From contig JAWKXN010000001.1 of NCBI GenBank assembly GCA_041396965.1, positions 1,240,001 through 1,304,000 on the forward strand: a stretch of 64,000 bases of DNA, given 5' to 3'. The DNA comes from Rickettsiales bacterium. GTDB lineage: Bacteria > Pseudomonadota > Alphaproteobacteria > Rickettsiales > SXRF01. The notes under the pieces were generated by a model that saw nothing but the letters and a program-made list of their open reading frames with translations, ran no database searches and was not told where the DNA came from. This document shows positions 36,829 through 45,633 of the stretch, one piece after another (within the stretch, counting starts at the first letter, position 1; the number at the start of each line of letters is the position of its first letter). The translations under genes were made by a program, and so were the position numbers.

Positions 36829-36924
36829 GCACTTAAAATTATATAATTCGTATTATAGCCATGTTACGTCTCTAATGTAGCATTATTAACCATAATAAGA
36901 AAATGAATATAATGTGAAGATTTT

Positions 36925-37032
36925 ATGACTATTCCAGAACTATTGAAGTATTTGGATTTTATTTATGACATAATATGGTCATTATACAATGATTTGGATA
37001 ACCCTAAACAATTAAGAAATGATGTTGAATAA
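36925..37032 (+). CDS. Possible small protein, 35 aa
   Basis: In the 352-base gap before malate synthase, ATG at 36925 opens a 35-codon frame (MTIPELLKYLDFIYDIIWSL at its start) with an amphipathic, aromatic-rich profile. The ribosome site is weak (GAAG, 6 bases upstream). It could be a small protein or a gene remnant. The rest of the gap is AT-rich without visible features. Confidence 0.25.
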   Translation: MTIPELLKYLDFIYDIIWSLYNDLDNPKQLRNDVE

Positions 37033-37180
37033 GCAAAAATTATGGTTAGCTTTCTTGCATTTAATTGTAAAATATAATACCAATTCACTATAGGTTAATT
37101 AGCAAGTTAGCCATTTATAAGAATAAATAACAAATAATACATATATTTCAAATTCATAATAATTAAAATTGGGAACAAAC

Positions 37181-38740
37181 ATGACCTTAACCATTACAGC
37201 ACCGTTATCTGATGAGTATAAATCTATACTAATCCCTGAAGCGCAGCAATTCGTCGCTGAATTAGCTGAGAAATTTACCGCTCGTAAAGATGAATTACTT
37301 AAAAAACGTATAGAAAAACAGAAATGGTTTGACGCTGGCAATTTACCTGATTTCCTTCCTAAAACTAAGAATATACGTGATGATAATAGTTGGAAGGTAG
37401 CGCCAATTCCTAAACCACTGCAAGATAGGCGAGTTGAGATTACTGGTCCGGTTGAGCGTAAAATGATGATAAACGCTCTAAATAGCGGCGCGAAAGTATT
37501 TATGGCGGATTTTGAGGATTCACTTACCCCTAACTGGAATTCAGTGATGGATGGTCAAATAAATCTTCGTGATTATGTGGATGGAACACTTTCTTACGTG
37601 AGTCCTGAGGGGAAAAAATATGAGCTTAACGAGAAAATAGCCGTTTTAATCGTACGTCCACGTGGCTGGCATTTAGAAGAAAAACATGTTCTGCTTAACG
37701 GTAAACCAATAGCTGGGGCGTTCCTTGATTTTGGTATATATTTTTACTTAAACGCCAAAAAATTAATGGAACGAGGTCTTGCTCCTTATTTCTATTTGCC
37801 AAAACTAGAAACCCATGAAGAAGCGAGATTATGGGCTGATATATTTGATTTCGCTGAGAAAAAATTAGCTCTTAGCAAAGGAAGCATCAAGGCAACCGTA
37901 CTGATTGAGACTATAACCGCCGCTTTTGAGATGGAAGAGATTCTATACGAACTTAAAGATTATTGCGTTGGTCTTAATTGTGGCAGATGGGATTATATAT
38001 TCAGCTATATCAAAAAATTCTATAAGCGCCCTGATTTTGTATTACCAGACAGAGCCGCTGTTACCATGACCACTCATTTCTTACGCTCCTATTCGTTACT
38101 ACTTATTAAAACCACACACAAACGTGGCGCGTTCGCTATGGGTGGAATGAGCGCTTTCATACCGGTAAAAAATGATGAGGCGGCTAACGAGAAGGCATTC
38201 GCTATGGTGCGAGCTGATAAGGAACGTGAGGCTGGTGATGGTCACGACGGAACATGGGTAGCGCATCCCGGTCTTATCCCTGTGGCTATGGAAGTATTTG
38301 ACCGGCTCATGCCAAATTCTAACCAATTAGATAAACAACTTCCTGATGTAAACATTAGCGCCGATGATTTACTAGCGGTCGCTAAAGGCGATATAACAGA
38401 GACAGGATTGCGCAATAATATAAGTGTTTCCGTACAATATCTAGCTTCATGGCTTAACGGTAATGGCTGCGTTCCTATATTCAATCTTATGGAAGACGCG
38501 GCTACCGCTGAAATCGCCCGCTCGCAAATATGGCAATGGATTCATCATGACAAAGGAGTTCTAGCGGATGGTCGTCCGGTGACCATTTCACTTTTTGAAC
38601 AATTTTTATCAGAGGAAATGGATAAGTTACCTAAGTCTGGCCTACCTTATGAACAAGCGGCGAAGCTGCTTACTGAACTGGTGTCACAAGCTGAATTCGT
38701 GGAATTTCTGACCCTACCGGGTTATGATAAGCTTAAGTAA
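37181..38740 (+). CDS. aceB: Malate synthase A
   Basis: Malate synthase condenses glyoxylate with acetyl-CoA to malate. The protein has 519 residues from the ATG at 37181 (GGGAA 6 bases upstream; the TTG at 37169 is less likely). Family motifs are VEITGPVERKMMINALNSGA, MADFEDSLTPNW (with metal ligand Glu), IVRPRGWHL and GLNCGRWDYI. It is isoform A, not the larger G type. No isocitrate lyase is in the window, though the shunt would need one. Repeat-bearing spacer follows before hpt. Confidence 0.95.
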   Translation: MTLTITAPLSDEYKSILIPEAQQFVAELAEKFTARKDELLKKRIEKQKWFDAGNLPDFLPKTKNIRDDNSWKVAPIPKPLQDRRVEITGPVERKMMINALNSGAKVFMADFEDSLTPNWNSVMDGQINLRDYVDGTLSYVSPEGKKYELNEKIAVLIVRPRGWHLEEKHVLLNGKPIAGAFLDFGIYFYLNAKKLMERGLAPYFYLPKLETHEEARLWADIFDFAEKKLALSKGSIKATVLIETITAAFEMEEILYELKDYCVGLNCGRWDYIFSYIKKFYKRPDFVLPDRAAVTMTTHFLRSYSLLLIKTTHKRGAFAMGGMSAFIPVKNDEAANEKAFAMVRADKEREAGDGHDGTWVAHPGLIPVAMEVFDRLMPNSNQLDKQLPDVNISADDLLAVAKGDITETGLRNNISVSVQYLASWLNGNGCVPIFNLMEDAATAEIARSQIWQWIHHDKGVLADGRPVTISLFEQFLSEEMDKLPKSGLPYEQAAKLLTELVSQAEFVEFLTLPGYDKLK

Positions 38741-38802
38741 GAAAGAAGTATAAAGCTAGGAATTGGGAAATTGAGGAAATGAAGAGCGTAGGTGGAAATA
38801 AA

Positions 38803-38830
38803 AGATCCCTCGTCTGCGCTCGGTATGACG
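38803..38830 (+). repeat. Dispersed intergenic repeat of the CTCG...CGGTATGACG type
   Basis: In the 166-base gap between convergent aceB and hpt, the sequence CCTCGTCTGCGCTCGGTATG followed by ACG is more GC-rich than its surroundings. Its shape (TCG..TGCGCTCGG.ATGAC) matches a widely seen class of bacterial extragenic repeats. Only one copy lies in this window. Confidence 0.4.
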
Positions 38831-38906
38831 TTGTAATTCCGACTGAGAGTAAGCGAATTGTGAAATATATTTACTTAATTCTTCATGCCTTACGCTCTCC
38901 AGTTCA

Positions 38907-39461
38907 TTAACCTTCATCAGCCCTACTTATGAATCCGATATATGGTAATTCTCGGTAATAGTTGGCGTAATCAAGACCATAACCAACCACAAATTTATCA
39001 TCTATCTCAAAACCAACAAAATCAGCTTTAACCTTCGCTGTCGCCTTGCCAATTTTTTGTAGCATTATCGCTATTTTTACGTCTCTTGCCTGCCTTTCTT
39101 TAATTAAGTTAGCGGCAAAAGCTAGTGTATTTCCTGACTCAAATATGTCATCAATAATGAGGACATCCCTGCCCTTTACATCCTCTACTATATCACGGAT
39201 TATCTCAACCTTTCCACTTGAGGTCATGTTATTTCCATAACTACTTAAAGTCATAAAATCAACCTGTGGCTGTACACCGTTAGAATGTAACGCTCTTATA
39301 AGATCGGCGGCAAAAACAAAACTTCCTTTAAGCAAAGAGATTACCATTATATCCTTCGCTACTTTTTTAGAAATATCTACCGCTAATTCACTGACTCTTA
39401 GATTTATTTCCTCAGCGGAAAATAATATCTTAATATCTTCAGATTTACGCTTATCTTCCAT
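38907..39461 (-). CDS. hpt: Hypoxanthine phosphoribosyltransferase
   Basis: This purine salvage enzyme makes IMP or GMP from hypoxanthine or guanine and PRPP. The PRPP-binding motif is VLIIDDIFESGNTL, with LLKGSFVFAADLIRAL and DFMTLSSYG upstream and DDKFVVGYGLDYANYYRELPYIG at the C-terminus. Length 184 is typical. The motif has Phe and Glu where others have Ile-Asp/Thr (usually DIIDTG), a mild variation. It lies 23 bases downstream of the zinc-ribbon gene, so an operon is likely. Confidence 0.93.
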   Translation of the reverse strand: MEDKRKSEDIKILFSAEEINLRVSELAVDISKKVAKDIMVISLLKGSFVFAADLIRALHSNGVQPQVDFMTLSSYGNNMTSSGKVEIIRDIVEDVKGRDVLIIDDIFESGNTLAFAANLIKERQARDVKIAIMLQKIGKATAKVKADFVGFEIDDKFVVGYGLDYANYYRELPYIGFISRADEG

Positions 39462-39484
39462 TATGATTATTATAAATTAATTTG

Positions 39485-40159
39485 TTATAATTCCGGTTCT
39501 GGTTTACCCCTTAGCATCAATTCCGTTGATGTACCAAGATCAACTATAAAGCGCTTCGCTAAGGAGAATTTTATATTGAGTGCCCCAGTGCTAAATGGCA
39601 TTGTCTCATCTGGTTTTAATATTTTTCCATTACTGTCAAATTCCCATGATTGCAAAGGATAATCTGTTCCATCCACCAACATCACCCTAAGATTTGGCAC
39701 TTTTTTTGGATCTGTGGTCTTATTTAATATATTACCACTAATTTCAAAAATCTTTGATTCTTCTCCTATTTGTTTCGCTATTTTTATATCGGCGAGAACT
39801 ATTCCCTTGCTTGGCTCTATACCAACTAATTCCGGCTTATAAATAAGTAAGGAAAGTGATAGCACCACAATTACAAAACAAGCGACTACCATTTTCAAAA
39901 CGAAAGGAACCTCAAACTTAGGGACTGGTAGTTTTGAACTATCAAAATCCGCTTTCGCGGCATTGCTCGTAGCGTTTATGTTATCAAGCATCTCCGAGAA
40001 ATCAGGTATGGCCTCCTGATTAGAAGAATTTTTGTCTATTACAGGCTCCTGAAACCAGCTATGCGAACATTTAGCGCAACGTACTGTTCTGCCACCAGCG
40101 CCAATCGCACTGTCAGCGACAAGATAACGAGCATTACAGTTTTTACATTGTAAAATCAT
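39485..40159 (-). CDS. MJ0042-type zinc-ribbon, single-pass membrane protein
   Basis: The N-terminal zinc ribbon has two CxxC pairs (CKNCNARYLV and CAKCSHSW) separated by about 20 residues, followed by a polar linker. One membrane segment (VVACFVIVVLSLSLLIY) lies at about residues 88-104, then a C-terminal DUF3426-like beta domain that is probably periplasmic. This gene is often found opposite ftsE in alphaproteobacteria, as here. Function unknown; a link to the cell envelope is inferred from context. Confidence 0.85.
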   Translation of the reverse strand: MILQCKNCNARYLVADSAIGAGGRTVRCAKCSHSWFQEPVIDKNSSNQEAIPDFSEMLDNINATSNAAKADFDSSKLPVPKFEVPFVLKMVVACFVIVVLSLSLLIYKPELVGIEPSKGIVLADIKIAKQIGEESKIFEISGNILNKTTDPKKVPNLRVMLVDGTDYPLQSWEFDSNGKILKPDETMPFSTGALNIKFSLAKRFIVDLGTSTELMLRGKPEPEL

Positions 40160-40241
40160 ATTATTTGTATAATCTCTATTTTAGAAATATCATAGCTATA
40201 ATTTTTATTTAACTACTAACCAATTAAAAGAATAAAAACTA

Positions 40242-40949
40242 ATGCTGACGTTAGAACATATAACGATAGAATATAACATCGGACAACCGATATTAAAAGA
40301 TATATCGCTTAGTTTATCTCGTGGCTCATTCCATTTCCTTACCGGAGCCAGTGGCGCTGGCAAAAGCACTTTGCTATCATTACTATCATTACAGATCCCA
40401 GCTATAAGCGGAAAATTTCATATGTTTGATAAAAACGTAACTGAGATGAAAAGAGAAGAGCTACCGTTTTTAAGAAGGAGAATTGGAATAGTATTACAGG
40501 ATTACCGATTGCTTGAACACCTAACTATATTAGAAAATGTGTCTTTGCCACTTAGAGTTATTGGAGAGCCTGAGGATGTTATCGCGGAAAAAGCTCTGGA
40601 GTTGCTTGAATGGGTTGGACTTTCAGAACATCAAAACTCAAAACCCGCCATATTATCTGGTGGTCAAAAACAACGAGCGGCGATTGCTAGAGCTGTAATT
40701 ACTAAACCTGATATACTGCTTGCCGATGAGCCTACAGGTAATCTTGATTCTGAACTAGCTCAACGCTTTATGTATCTTTTTGAAGCCTTGAATCAAACGG
40801 GTACTACAGTATTAGTAGCGACACATGACGAAAATCTTATATCTTTATTCAACTATCCCACGCTTAGATTAAAAGATGGCAGTCTTACCAAAATATCTCC
40901 ATTATCCGCTAATATAAGTGGAATAAACGAAAAGATAAACATACTGTAA
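40242..40949 (+). CDS. ftsE: Cell division ATP-binding protein FtsE
   Basis: FtsE with FtsX forms a division-site ABC complex that activates peptidoglycan hydrolases. The 235-residue protein has Walker A GASGAGKST, the FtsE-style VLQDYRLLEHLTILENVSLPL, signature LSGGQKQRAAIARAV and Walker B ILLADEPTGNLD. All motifs are intact. ftsX, which normally follows directly, is absent: after the stop come 166 non-coding bases and then a PAS-domain gene. Confidence 0.93.
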   Translation: MLTLEHITIEYNIGQPILKDISLSLSRGSFHFLTGASGAGKSTLLSLLSLQIPAISGKFHMFDKNVTEMKREELPFLRRRIGIVLQDYRLLEHLTILENVSLPLRVIGEPEDVIAEKALELLEWVGLSEHQNSKPAILSGGQKQRAAIARAVITKPDILLADEPTGNLDSELAQRFMYLFEALNQTGTTVLVATHDENLISLFNYPTLRLKDGSLTKISPLSANISGINEKINIL

Positions 40950-41115
40950 CAACCCCTGTAAAGTTAATATTTTACACCACTTTCTGTGAATCCATCAAAA
41001 TTATTGTTTTTTATAATAAAATACCACCTGTTTCTAAACCTGTTGTTAATACATAGAAAATATAATTATGATTGTATATTTGTGATATTGTAACGCGATT
41101 TTAGAAAGTTCATAT

Positions 41116-41553
41116 ATGCAAGAACGCCGTATCACTCTCAGATTGCTAGCATACTGGGAAAGGTTGAGAGGTGATAGGTCAATGCCAACAGAGGTTGATA
41201 TTGACCCTGATTATCTTCAAGATTTATGGGATTATTGCTTTCTATTGCATATAAAAGACCTAGCCAAACCAGATTACAACTACACCTATCTTGGAAGCGC
41301 CATAAGAAAAGCCTATGAAGGCGATTTATCAGGCAATGAACATCAGGATATAGCCTCTCTAAACGCCAGCAAACTGGCTGGTAGTTACAATAGGGTGGCA
41401 ACCACTTGCCTTCCTCTTATAAATGAGGGCGAATTCAGAAATTCTCATAACGATCTTGTGAAATACCGGCAATGCCTGCTACCACTTGGCGAGGGAAATA
41501 CAGTAGACGCTATATTTGGCGGTATGCGCTTTAAGGTATTCAATAGCGATTAG
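41116..41553 (+). CDS. PAS-fold protein of the alphaproteobacterial type
   Basis: The 145-residue protein opens with LRLLAYWERLRGDRSMPTEVDIDP, the signature of the small PAS_5 family common in alphaproteobacteria, then LLHIKDLAKPDYNYTYLGSAI and a C-terminal strand pair (CLLPLGEGNTVDAIFGGMRF). It lacks an output domain, so it may act by binding another protein or sense a small ligand. Ligand unknown. It stands alone between ftsE and rplM. Confidence 0.8.
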   Translation: MQERRITLRLLAYWERLRGDRSMPTEVDIDPDYLQDLWDYCFLLHIKDLAKPDYNYTYLGSAIRKAYEGDLSGNEHQDIASLNASKLAGSYNRVATTCLPLINEGEFRNSHNDLVKYRQCLLPLGEGNTVDAIFGGMRFKVFNSD

Positions 41554-41589
41554 TTGAGCAAAATCCTAAAAAGACATATAAATTAGCTA

Positions 41590-41618
41590 TTGACTTAAGT
41601 TATATGTTGCAATAAATT
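41590..41618 (+). promoter_or_regulatory. Likely sigma-70 promoter of the rplM-rpsI operon
   Basis: TTGACT at 41590-41595 and TAAATT at 41613-41618 have a 17-base spacer. They lie 54 bases before the rplM start and no other operon start is nearby. Confidence 0.5.
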
Positions 41619-41672
41619 CCAGCATCTTTTTATTATGTTATTTTAATTTTATTAGTTAAGGTGCTGTATTTT

Positions 41673-42134
41673 ATGAATACATATTCAGCAAAGCCGTCTG
41701 AAGTATCCAGAAAATGGTTACTTATAGATGCTAGTGGAGTGGTTTTGGGTCGTCTAGCTTCTGACGTGGCGAAGATTCTGCGTGGAAAAAATAAGACAAT
41801 TTTTACTCCACATATTGATACCGGCGATAACGTTATCGTGATAAACGCCGATAAGGTTAAGCTTACTGGAAAAAAGCGTGTAAATAAACTGTATCACCGC
41901 CATACCGGTCATCCTGGTGGAATCAAGACGACAAATCCTGAGAAAGTCTTGGAGGGAGCGCATCCTGAACGTGTTATTTTGAAAGCGGTTGAACGGATGA
42001 TGCCGAAAGAAAGTCCGCTTGCTCGCGCTCAAATGAAAAAGCTGAAAGTGTATGGTGGTAGCGAGCATCCTCATACCGCGCAAAATCCTGAAATATATGA
42101 TTTCGCAACAAAAAATCCGAAGAATAAGAGGTAA
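41673..42134 (+). CDS. rplM: Large ribosomal subunit protein L13
   Basis: L13 is an early-assembly 50S protein. The 153 residues include WLLIDASGVVLGRLASDVAKILRGK, the HRHTGHPGGIK loop and MMPKESPLARAQMKKLKVYGG. The start is ATG 41673 (MNTYSAKPSE), with AAGGTG upstream; the GTG at 41661 is not needed. It is followed 5 bases later by rpsI, the usual pair. Confidence 0.96.
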   Translation: MNTYSAKPSEVSRKWLLIDASGVVLGRLASDVAKILRGKNKTIFTPHIDTGDNVIVINADKVKLTGKKRVNKLYHRHTGHPGGIKTTNPEKVLEGAHPERVILKAVERMMPKESPLARAQMKKLKVYGGSEHPHTAQNPEIYDFATKNPKNKR

Positions 42135-42139
42135 TAAAA

Positions 42140-42628
42140 GTGGCAAAAGCAGCGACAAAAACGGTTAGTAAAACGACAAAATCATCCGCTAAAGAAAAAA
42201 CTACCATTTCCAAAAAAGCTTCTGTAGGTAACGCGGAGAAGGAAATTATATGTTATGGAACTGGCAGGCGTAAGGACGCTGTAGCTCGGGTCTTCATTAA
42301 GAGAGGCACTGGGAAAGTGACGGTAAATGGTCGTGATTTCAGTGACTATTTCGCTCGTCCGGTGCTACGCATGATTATAAATCAGCCATTTGAGACTGTT
42401 GATAGAGTCGGTAATTTTGATGTAATATGCACAGTTTCTGGCGGTGGTTTATCAGGACAGGCGGGAGCTGTTCGTCACGGAATAAGTCGTGCTCTTGAGA
42501 AATATGATGATATTTTCCATAAACCGCTACGTCAGGGTGGTTTCCTTACTCGTGATAGCCGTGTGGTTGAACGTAAGAAATATGGTCATAAGAAAGCTCG
42601 CCGTAGCTTCCAATTCTCTAAACGTTAA
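42140..42628 (+). CDS. rpsI: Small ribosomal subunit protein S9
   Basis: S9 contacts P-site tRNA with its basic C-terminal tail. The core (CYGTGRRKDAVARVFIKRGTG to the tail ending RRSFQFSKR) is typical. An Ala/Lys/Thr-rich N-terminal extension of about 33 residues is longer than in E. coli but common in alphaproteobacteria. Translation starts with GTG at 42140. The operon ends with a strong terminator just after. Confidence 0.96.
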   Translation: MAKAATKTVSKTTKSSAKEKTTISKKASVGNAEKEIICYGTGRRKDAVARVFIKRGTGKVTVNGRDFSDYFARPVLRMIINQPFETVDRVGNFDVICTVSGGGLSGQAGAVRHGISRALEKYDDIFHKPLRQGGFLTRDSRVVERKKYGHKKARRSFQFSKR

Positions 42629-42651
42629 TCTGGTGCATATATCTTTTATTA

Positions 42652-42680
42652 AAAAAGCACCGGTATGGTGCTTTTTTTGT
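42652..42680 (+). terminator. Rho-independent terminator after rpsI
   Basis: AAAAAGCACC pairs with GGTGCTTTTT around a short loop and continues into a T run. It lies 24 bases after the rpsI stop, directly before argC, and is the clearest terminator in the window. Confidence 0.88.
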
Positions 42681-42711
42681 ATCTAGCAAAATTATTATAG
42701 GGTTGGCTTTT

Positions 42712-43755
42712 ATGAGAGATAAAATCAATATCACTATTATCGGAGCAAGTGGATATACAGGAGCGGAGTTAATAAGAATCCTGTCTACTCACGCTAACGC
42801 TAATATCGTCAATCTGACCGCTGATTCACAGGCTGGCAAGCATATCAGTGAAGTATACCCACATCTCCATTTTAAGAATTTGCCAAAGCTTATTTCTATA
42901 GATGAGGTGGATTTCTCTGGTACTGACTTGGTGTTCTGCTGCTTGCCACATGGTACGACACAATCGGTTATATCCTCTCTTCCAAAGAACCTTAAAATAA
43001 TAGATCTATCAGCAGATTTCCGTTTACATGACACGGATACATACGCTCAGTGGTATGGTCATAAACACAAGGCAATGGAATTACAGAAAGAGGCGGTTTA
43101 CGGTCTATGTGAGCATAATCGTGATAAAATAAAGAATTCACATCTTATCGCCAATCCTGGATGTTATCCAACAACCTCCAGTCTGCCACTTATACCATTA
43201 CTTTCTAGCAAAATGATTAGTGAAAATGGTATTATTATTGACGCTAAATCTGGAGTTACCGGAGCCGGCAGGAGTGTTACTCAGGCAAATCTATATAGCG
43301 AAACTAATGAGGGAATAAAAGCTTATGGCGTTGGTGGTCATCGTCATTTACCAGAGATTGAGCAGAATTTAAGTATCGCCGCCGGAAGCGATATATCGGT
43401 TACTTTTACCCCTCATTTGATGCCGATGAATCGTGGTATACTCTCTACAATATATGTTAATCTAAGCGATGGAATTACGATTAACGACATACGGAAAAAA
43501 TTACATAATAGTTATGATAGTGAGTATTTTGTCCATGTACTACCGGAAGGTGTGCTGCCGTCAACCAGTCAGGTAAGAGGAACCAACGATTGCATGATAA
43601 ATATATTTCCTGACAGAATTAAAAATCGGGCTATTATAGTAAGTGTCACTGATAATCTAATGAAAGGGGCTTCAGGACAAGCGGTTCAGAACATGAATAT
43701 AATGTTCGGACTATCAGAAAAAACTGGACTAGAATTTTCCGCTATATTCCCGTAA
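42712..43755 (+). CDS. argC: N-acetyl-gamma-glutamyl-phosphate reductase
   Basis: ArgC reduces N-acetylglutamyl phosphate with NADPH in arginine synthesis. It has the NADP motif IIGASGYTGAELIRIL at residues 7-22 and the catalytic Cys151 in NPGCYPTT. GGHRHLPEIEQ and the C-terminal MKGASGQAVQNMN complete the family pattern. The start is ATG 42712. argC after rplM-rpsI is a conserved alphaproteobacterial order, though the terminator before it implies a separate promoter. Confidence 0.95.
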   Translation: MRDKINITIIGASGYTGAELIRILSTHANANIVNLTADSQAGKHISEVYPHLHFKNLPKLISIDEVDFSGTDLVFCCLPHGTTQSVISSLPKNLKIIDLSADFRLHDTDTYAQWYGHKHKAMELQKEAVYGLCEHNRDKIKNSHLIANPGCYPTTSSLPLIPLLSSKMISENGIIIDAKSGVTGAGRSVTQANLYSETNEGIKAYGVGGHRHLPEIEQNLSIAAGSDISVTFTPHLMPMNRGILSTIYVNLSDGITINDIRKKLHNSYDSEYFVHVLPEGVLPSTSQVRGTNDCMINIFPDRIKNRAIIVSVTDNLMKGASGQAVQNMNIMFGLSEKTGLEFSAIFP

Positions 43756-43792
43756 TAATAGATAGTGTAAGAATAAAAAGCAGGAGTATTTT

Positions 43793-44341
43793 ATGGTCAC
43801 AACCTCACCTATGATTCTACCTTATAAGGGCGAATATGCACCAGATGGTGAATTTCCTAGTGTTTATGATGAGGCATTTATTGCTGCTGGTGCAGCGGTA
43901 ATTGGTGACGTTGAAATTGGTACTGATTCTAGCATATGGTTTGGTTGTGTGGTGCGTGGTGATGTCAATTATATTAGTATTGGCAGCCGTACTAATATTC
44001 AAGATGGTACGGTTATTCACGTTACTCGTAAGACTAATCCAACGATTATTGGTGATAATGTGACTGTTGGTCACGGTGCATTGTTACACGGTTGCACATT
44101 GGAAGATGGCTGTTTTATCGGCATGCGAGCAACCTTAATGGATGGTGTGGTAGTTGAATCAGGGGCGCAGGTGGCGGCTGGTGCGCTGGTTACACCAAAT
44201 AAGCGTATTCCCAAAGGGCAATTATGGGCTGGTAGCCCTGCCAAGTATTTTCGTGATTTAACTGAGGAAGAACAGCAGTTTATCAATGAATCTGCCGATA
44301 ATTATGTTAAGCTGACCCGTGAATATTTGGCTATGTCATAA
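43793..44341 (+). CDS. Gamma-carbonic anhydrase family protein (left-handed beta-helix)
   Basis: The 182 residues form hexapeptide repeats ((I/V)G....(I/V) periodicity) from residue 30 to 135, making a left-handed beta-helix trimer. The three metal His are present: one in VIHVT and two in VGHGALLHGC. A C-terminal helix follows. Members either hydrate CO2 or have other transferase roles; sequence alone does not settle this. CAGGAG lies 7 bases before the ATG. It is 37 bases after argC and may share its transcript. Confidence 0.88.
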   Translation: MVTTSPMILPYKGEYAPDGEFPSVYDEAFIAAGAAVIGDVEIGTDSSIWFGCVVRGDVNYISIGSRTNIQDGTVIHVTRKTNPTIIGDNVTVGHGALLHGCTLEDGCFIGMRATLMDGVVVESGAQVAAGALVTPNKRIPKGQLWAGSPAKYFRDLTEEEQQFINESADNYVKLTREYLAMS

Positions 44342-44457
44342 TCCTATCACATATTACTGTAACCCTATAAATTATTTATAATTTTCATTAAACTGTCACA
44401 TTTATAGAGAGTATTTTAATGTAATATATACAATGGAATAGGAGTATATATTAAAAA

Positions 44458-45612
44458 GTGGCTGACGAACTTAGTACATATAAAGATAAAGCTGGACACG
44501 CCGCCGGTCATATGGTGGGCAAAGAGGGTGCTGTTATCACTGCCTCTGCTACGGCTAATTCTATTTTCAGCCTTCCAGTCGTAGGTTTTGTCTCCGCAAT
44601 CGGCGTTATATTAAACCAGCGTTCATATGATAAACGTCTTAAGAATTTGCGTGAGATGTATAAATATGAGGTTGGCGCGAAACTTGGAAAAATACCTGAT
44701 GATGTAACTAATAAGGATTTACAAGCGGTAGCAAAAGGTGATCCCGAACATGGTATCGCTGGAAATAAGACTTTCTCAAATTTCCTTAAAAAACTTAAAG
44801 TAAGTAAAACGGTTGGTACAATTGTTTCTATAGCTTCCATTCTTACAACTGTCGCCATTGTCGGTTCGGTATTCTCTACAGGCGGTTTAGCGATACCAGG
44901 TGTTGGGACAGGAGTAACAGAGGCATTGTCAGCAGTTATTGAACAAGGCACAATAGGATATTACGCGGCCAAGGCGGCTATTGGTGTAGCCGTACACCAG
45001 ACAATTGAGAAGCCTATGAACTGGCTGGGCAAAAAAATATTTGATATAGAAAAAGTAACCACCCAAGAACGTATAGCCGAACTTGATGGCCTGCATAAAA
45101 AAGGAAGAGCTATCAGCCGTGAGCGGGTAATGGGTGTGTTTGTCAGTGCTAATAAAGAAATATCCGACTTTATAAATGAGGCTTACGGTAAAGAATATGA
45201 CAAACTAGCCATTCATGAAAAACAAGAAATTGTAAATAGCTTTGGCAAACATATACCACTGAAGGAAATTGTTGATAATCTAAACTCTGGAAAAGTCCGT
45301 GTTTCAGAACTCGCCTTTTCAGTAGAAGGACAAAGATCTGGTATAAAAATGGGTAGTGTTCCAACGAACCGAAATGTTATTGGCAAAACACGTGGTGTTA
45401 TAAAAACTATGAGCGATAAATTTAATGGTATTAGTGATAAGCAAGCTACTTATCCGCAAGCGATACCAGCATCTTCTTCATATAATAAAGAAGGTATCGC
45501 GCCAAAACGGACTGCTGTAGAATATAACAACCCTATCCCTACTCGTTCATTTGTTGAGCGCTATGAGGCTGAAAAAAGAGTGCCTCTGCAAGAATCCAGA
45601 ACTATCCATTAG
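44458..45612 (+). CDS. Hypothetical membrane-type protein, shares a motif with the gene at 35524
   Basis: This 384-residue protein starts at GTG (the upstream frame is closed by a stop six bases earlier; GGAG lies 13 bases before). Hydrophobic segments occur at about residues 28-55 and 120-165, the second Gly/Ala/Val-rich. Between them is Y...VGAKLGKIPDDVTNKD, matching the motif in the protein at 35524. The C-terminal 200 residues are soluble and charged with a Ser/Pro tail. No signal peptide is evident. A pore- or membrane-associated protein is possible, but this is inference. Confidence 0.6.
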   Translation: MADELSTYKDKAGHAAGHMVGKEGAVITASATANSIFSLPVVGFVSAIGVILNQRSYDKRLKNLREMYKYEVGAKLGKIPDDVTNKDLQAVAKGDPEHGIAGNKTFSNFLKKLKVSKTVGTIVSIASILTTVAIVGSVFSTGGLAIPGVGTGVTEALSAVIEQGTIGYYAAKAAIGVAVHQTIEKPMNWLGKKIFDIEKVTTQERIAELDGLHKKGRAISRERVMGVFVSANKEISDFINEAYGKEYDKLAIHEKQEIVNSFGKHIPLKEIVDNLNSGKVRVSELAFSVEGQRSGIKMGSVPTNRNVIGKTRGVIKTMSDKFNGISDKQATYPQAIPASSSYNKEGIAPKRTAVEYNNPIPTRSFVERYEAEKRVPLQESRTIH

Positions 45613-45633
45613 TAGTATATTAGTAGTATGGTT

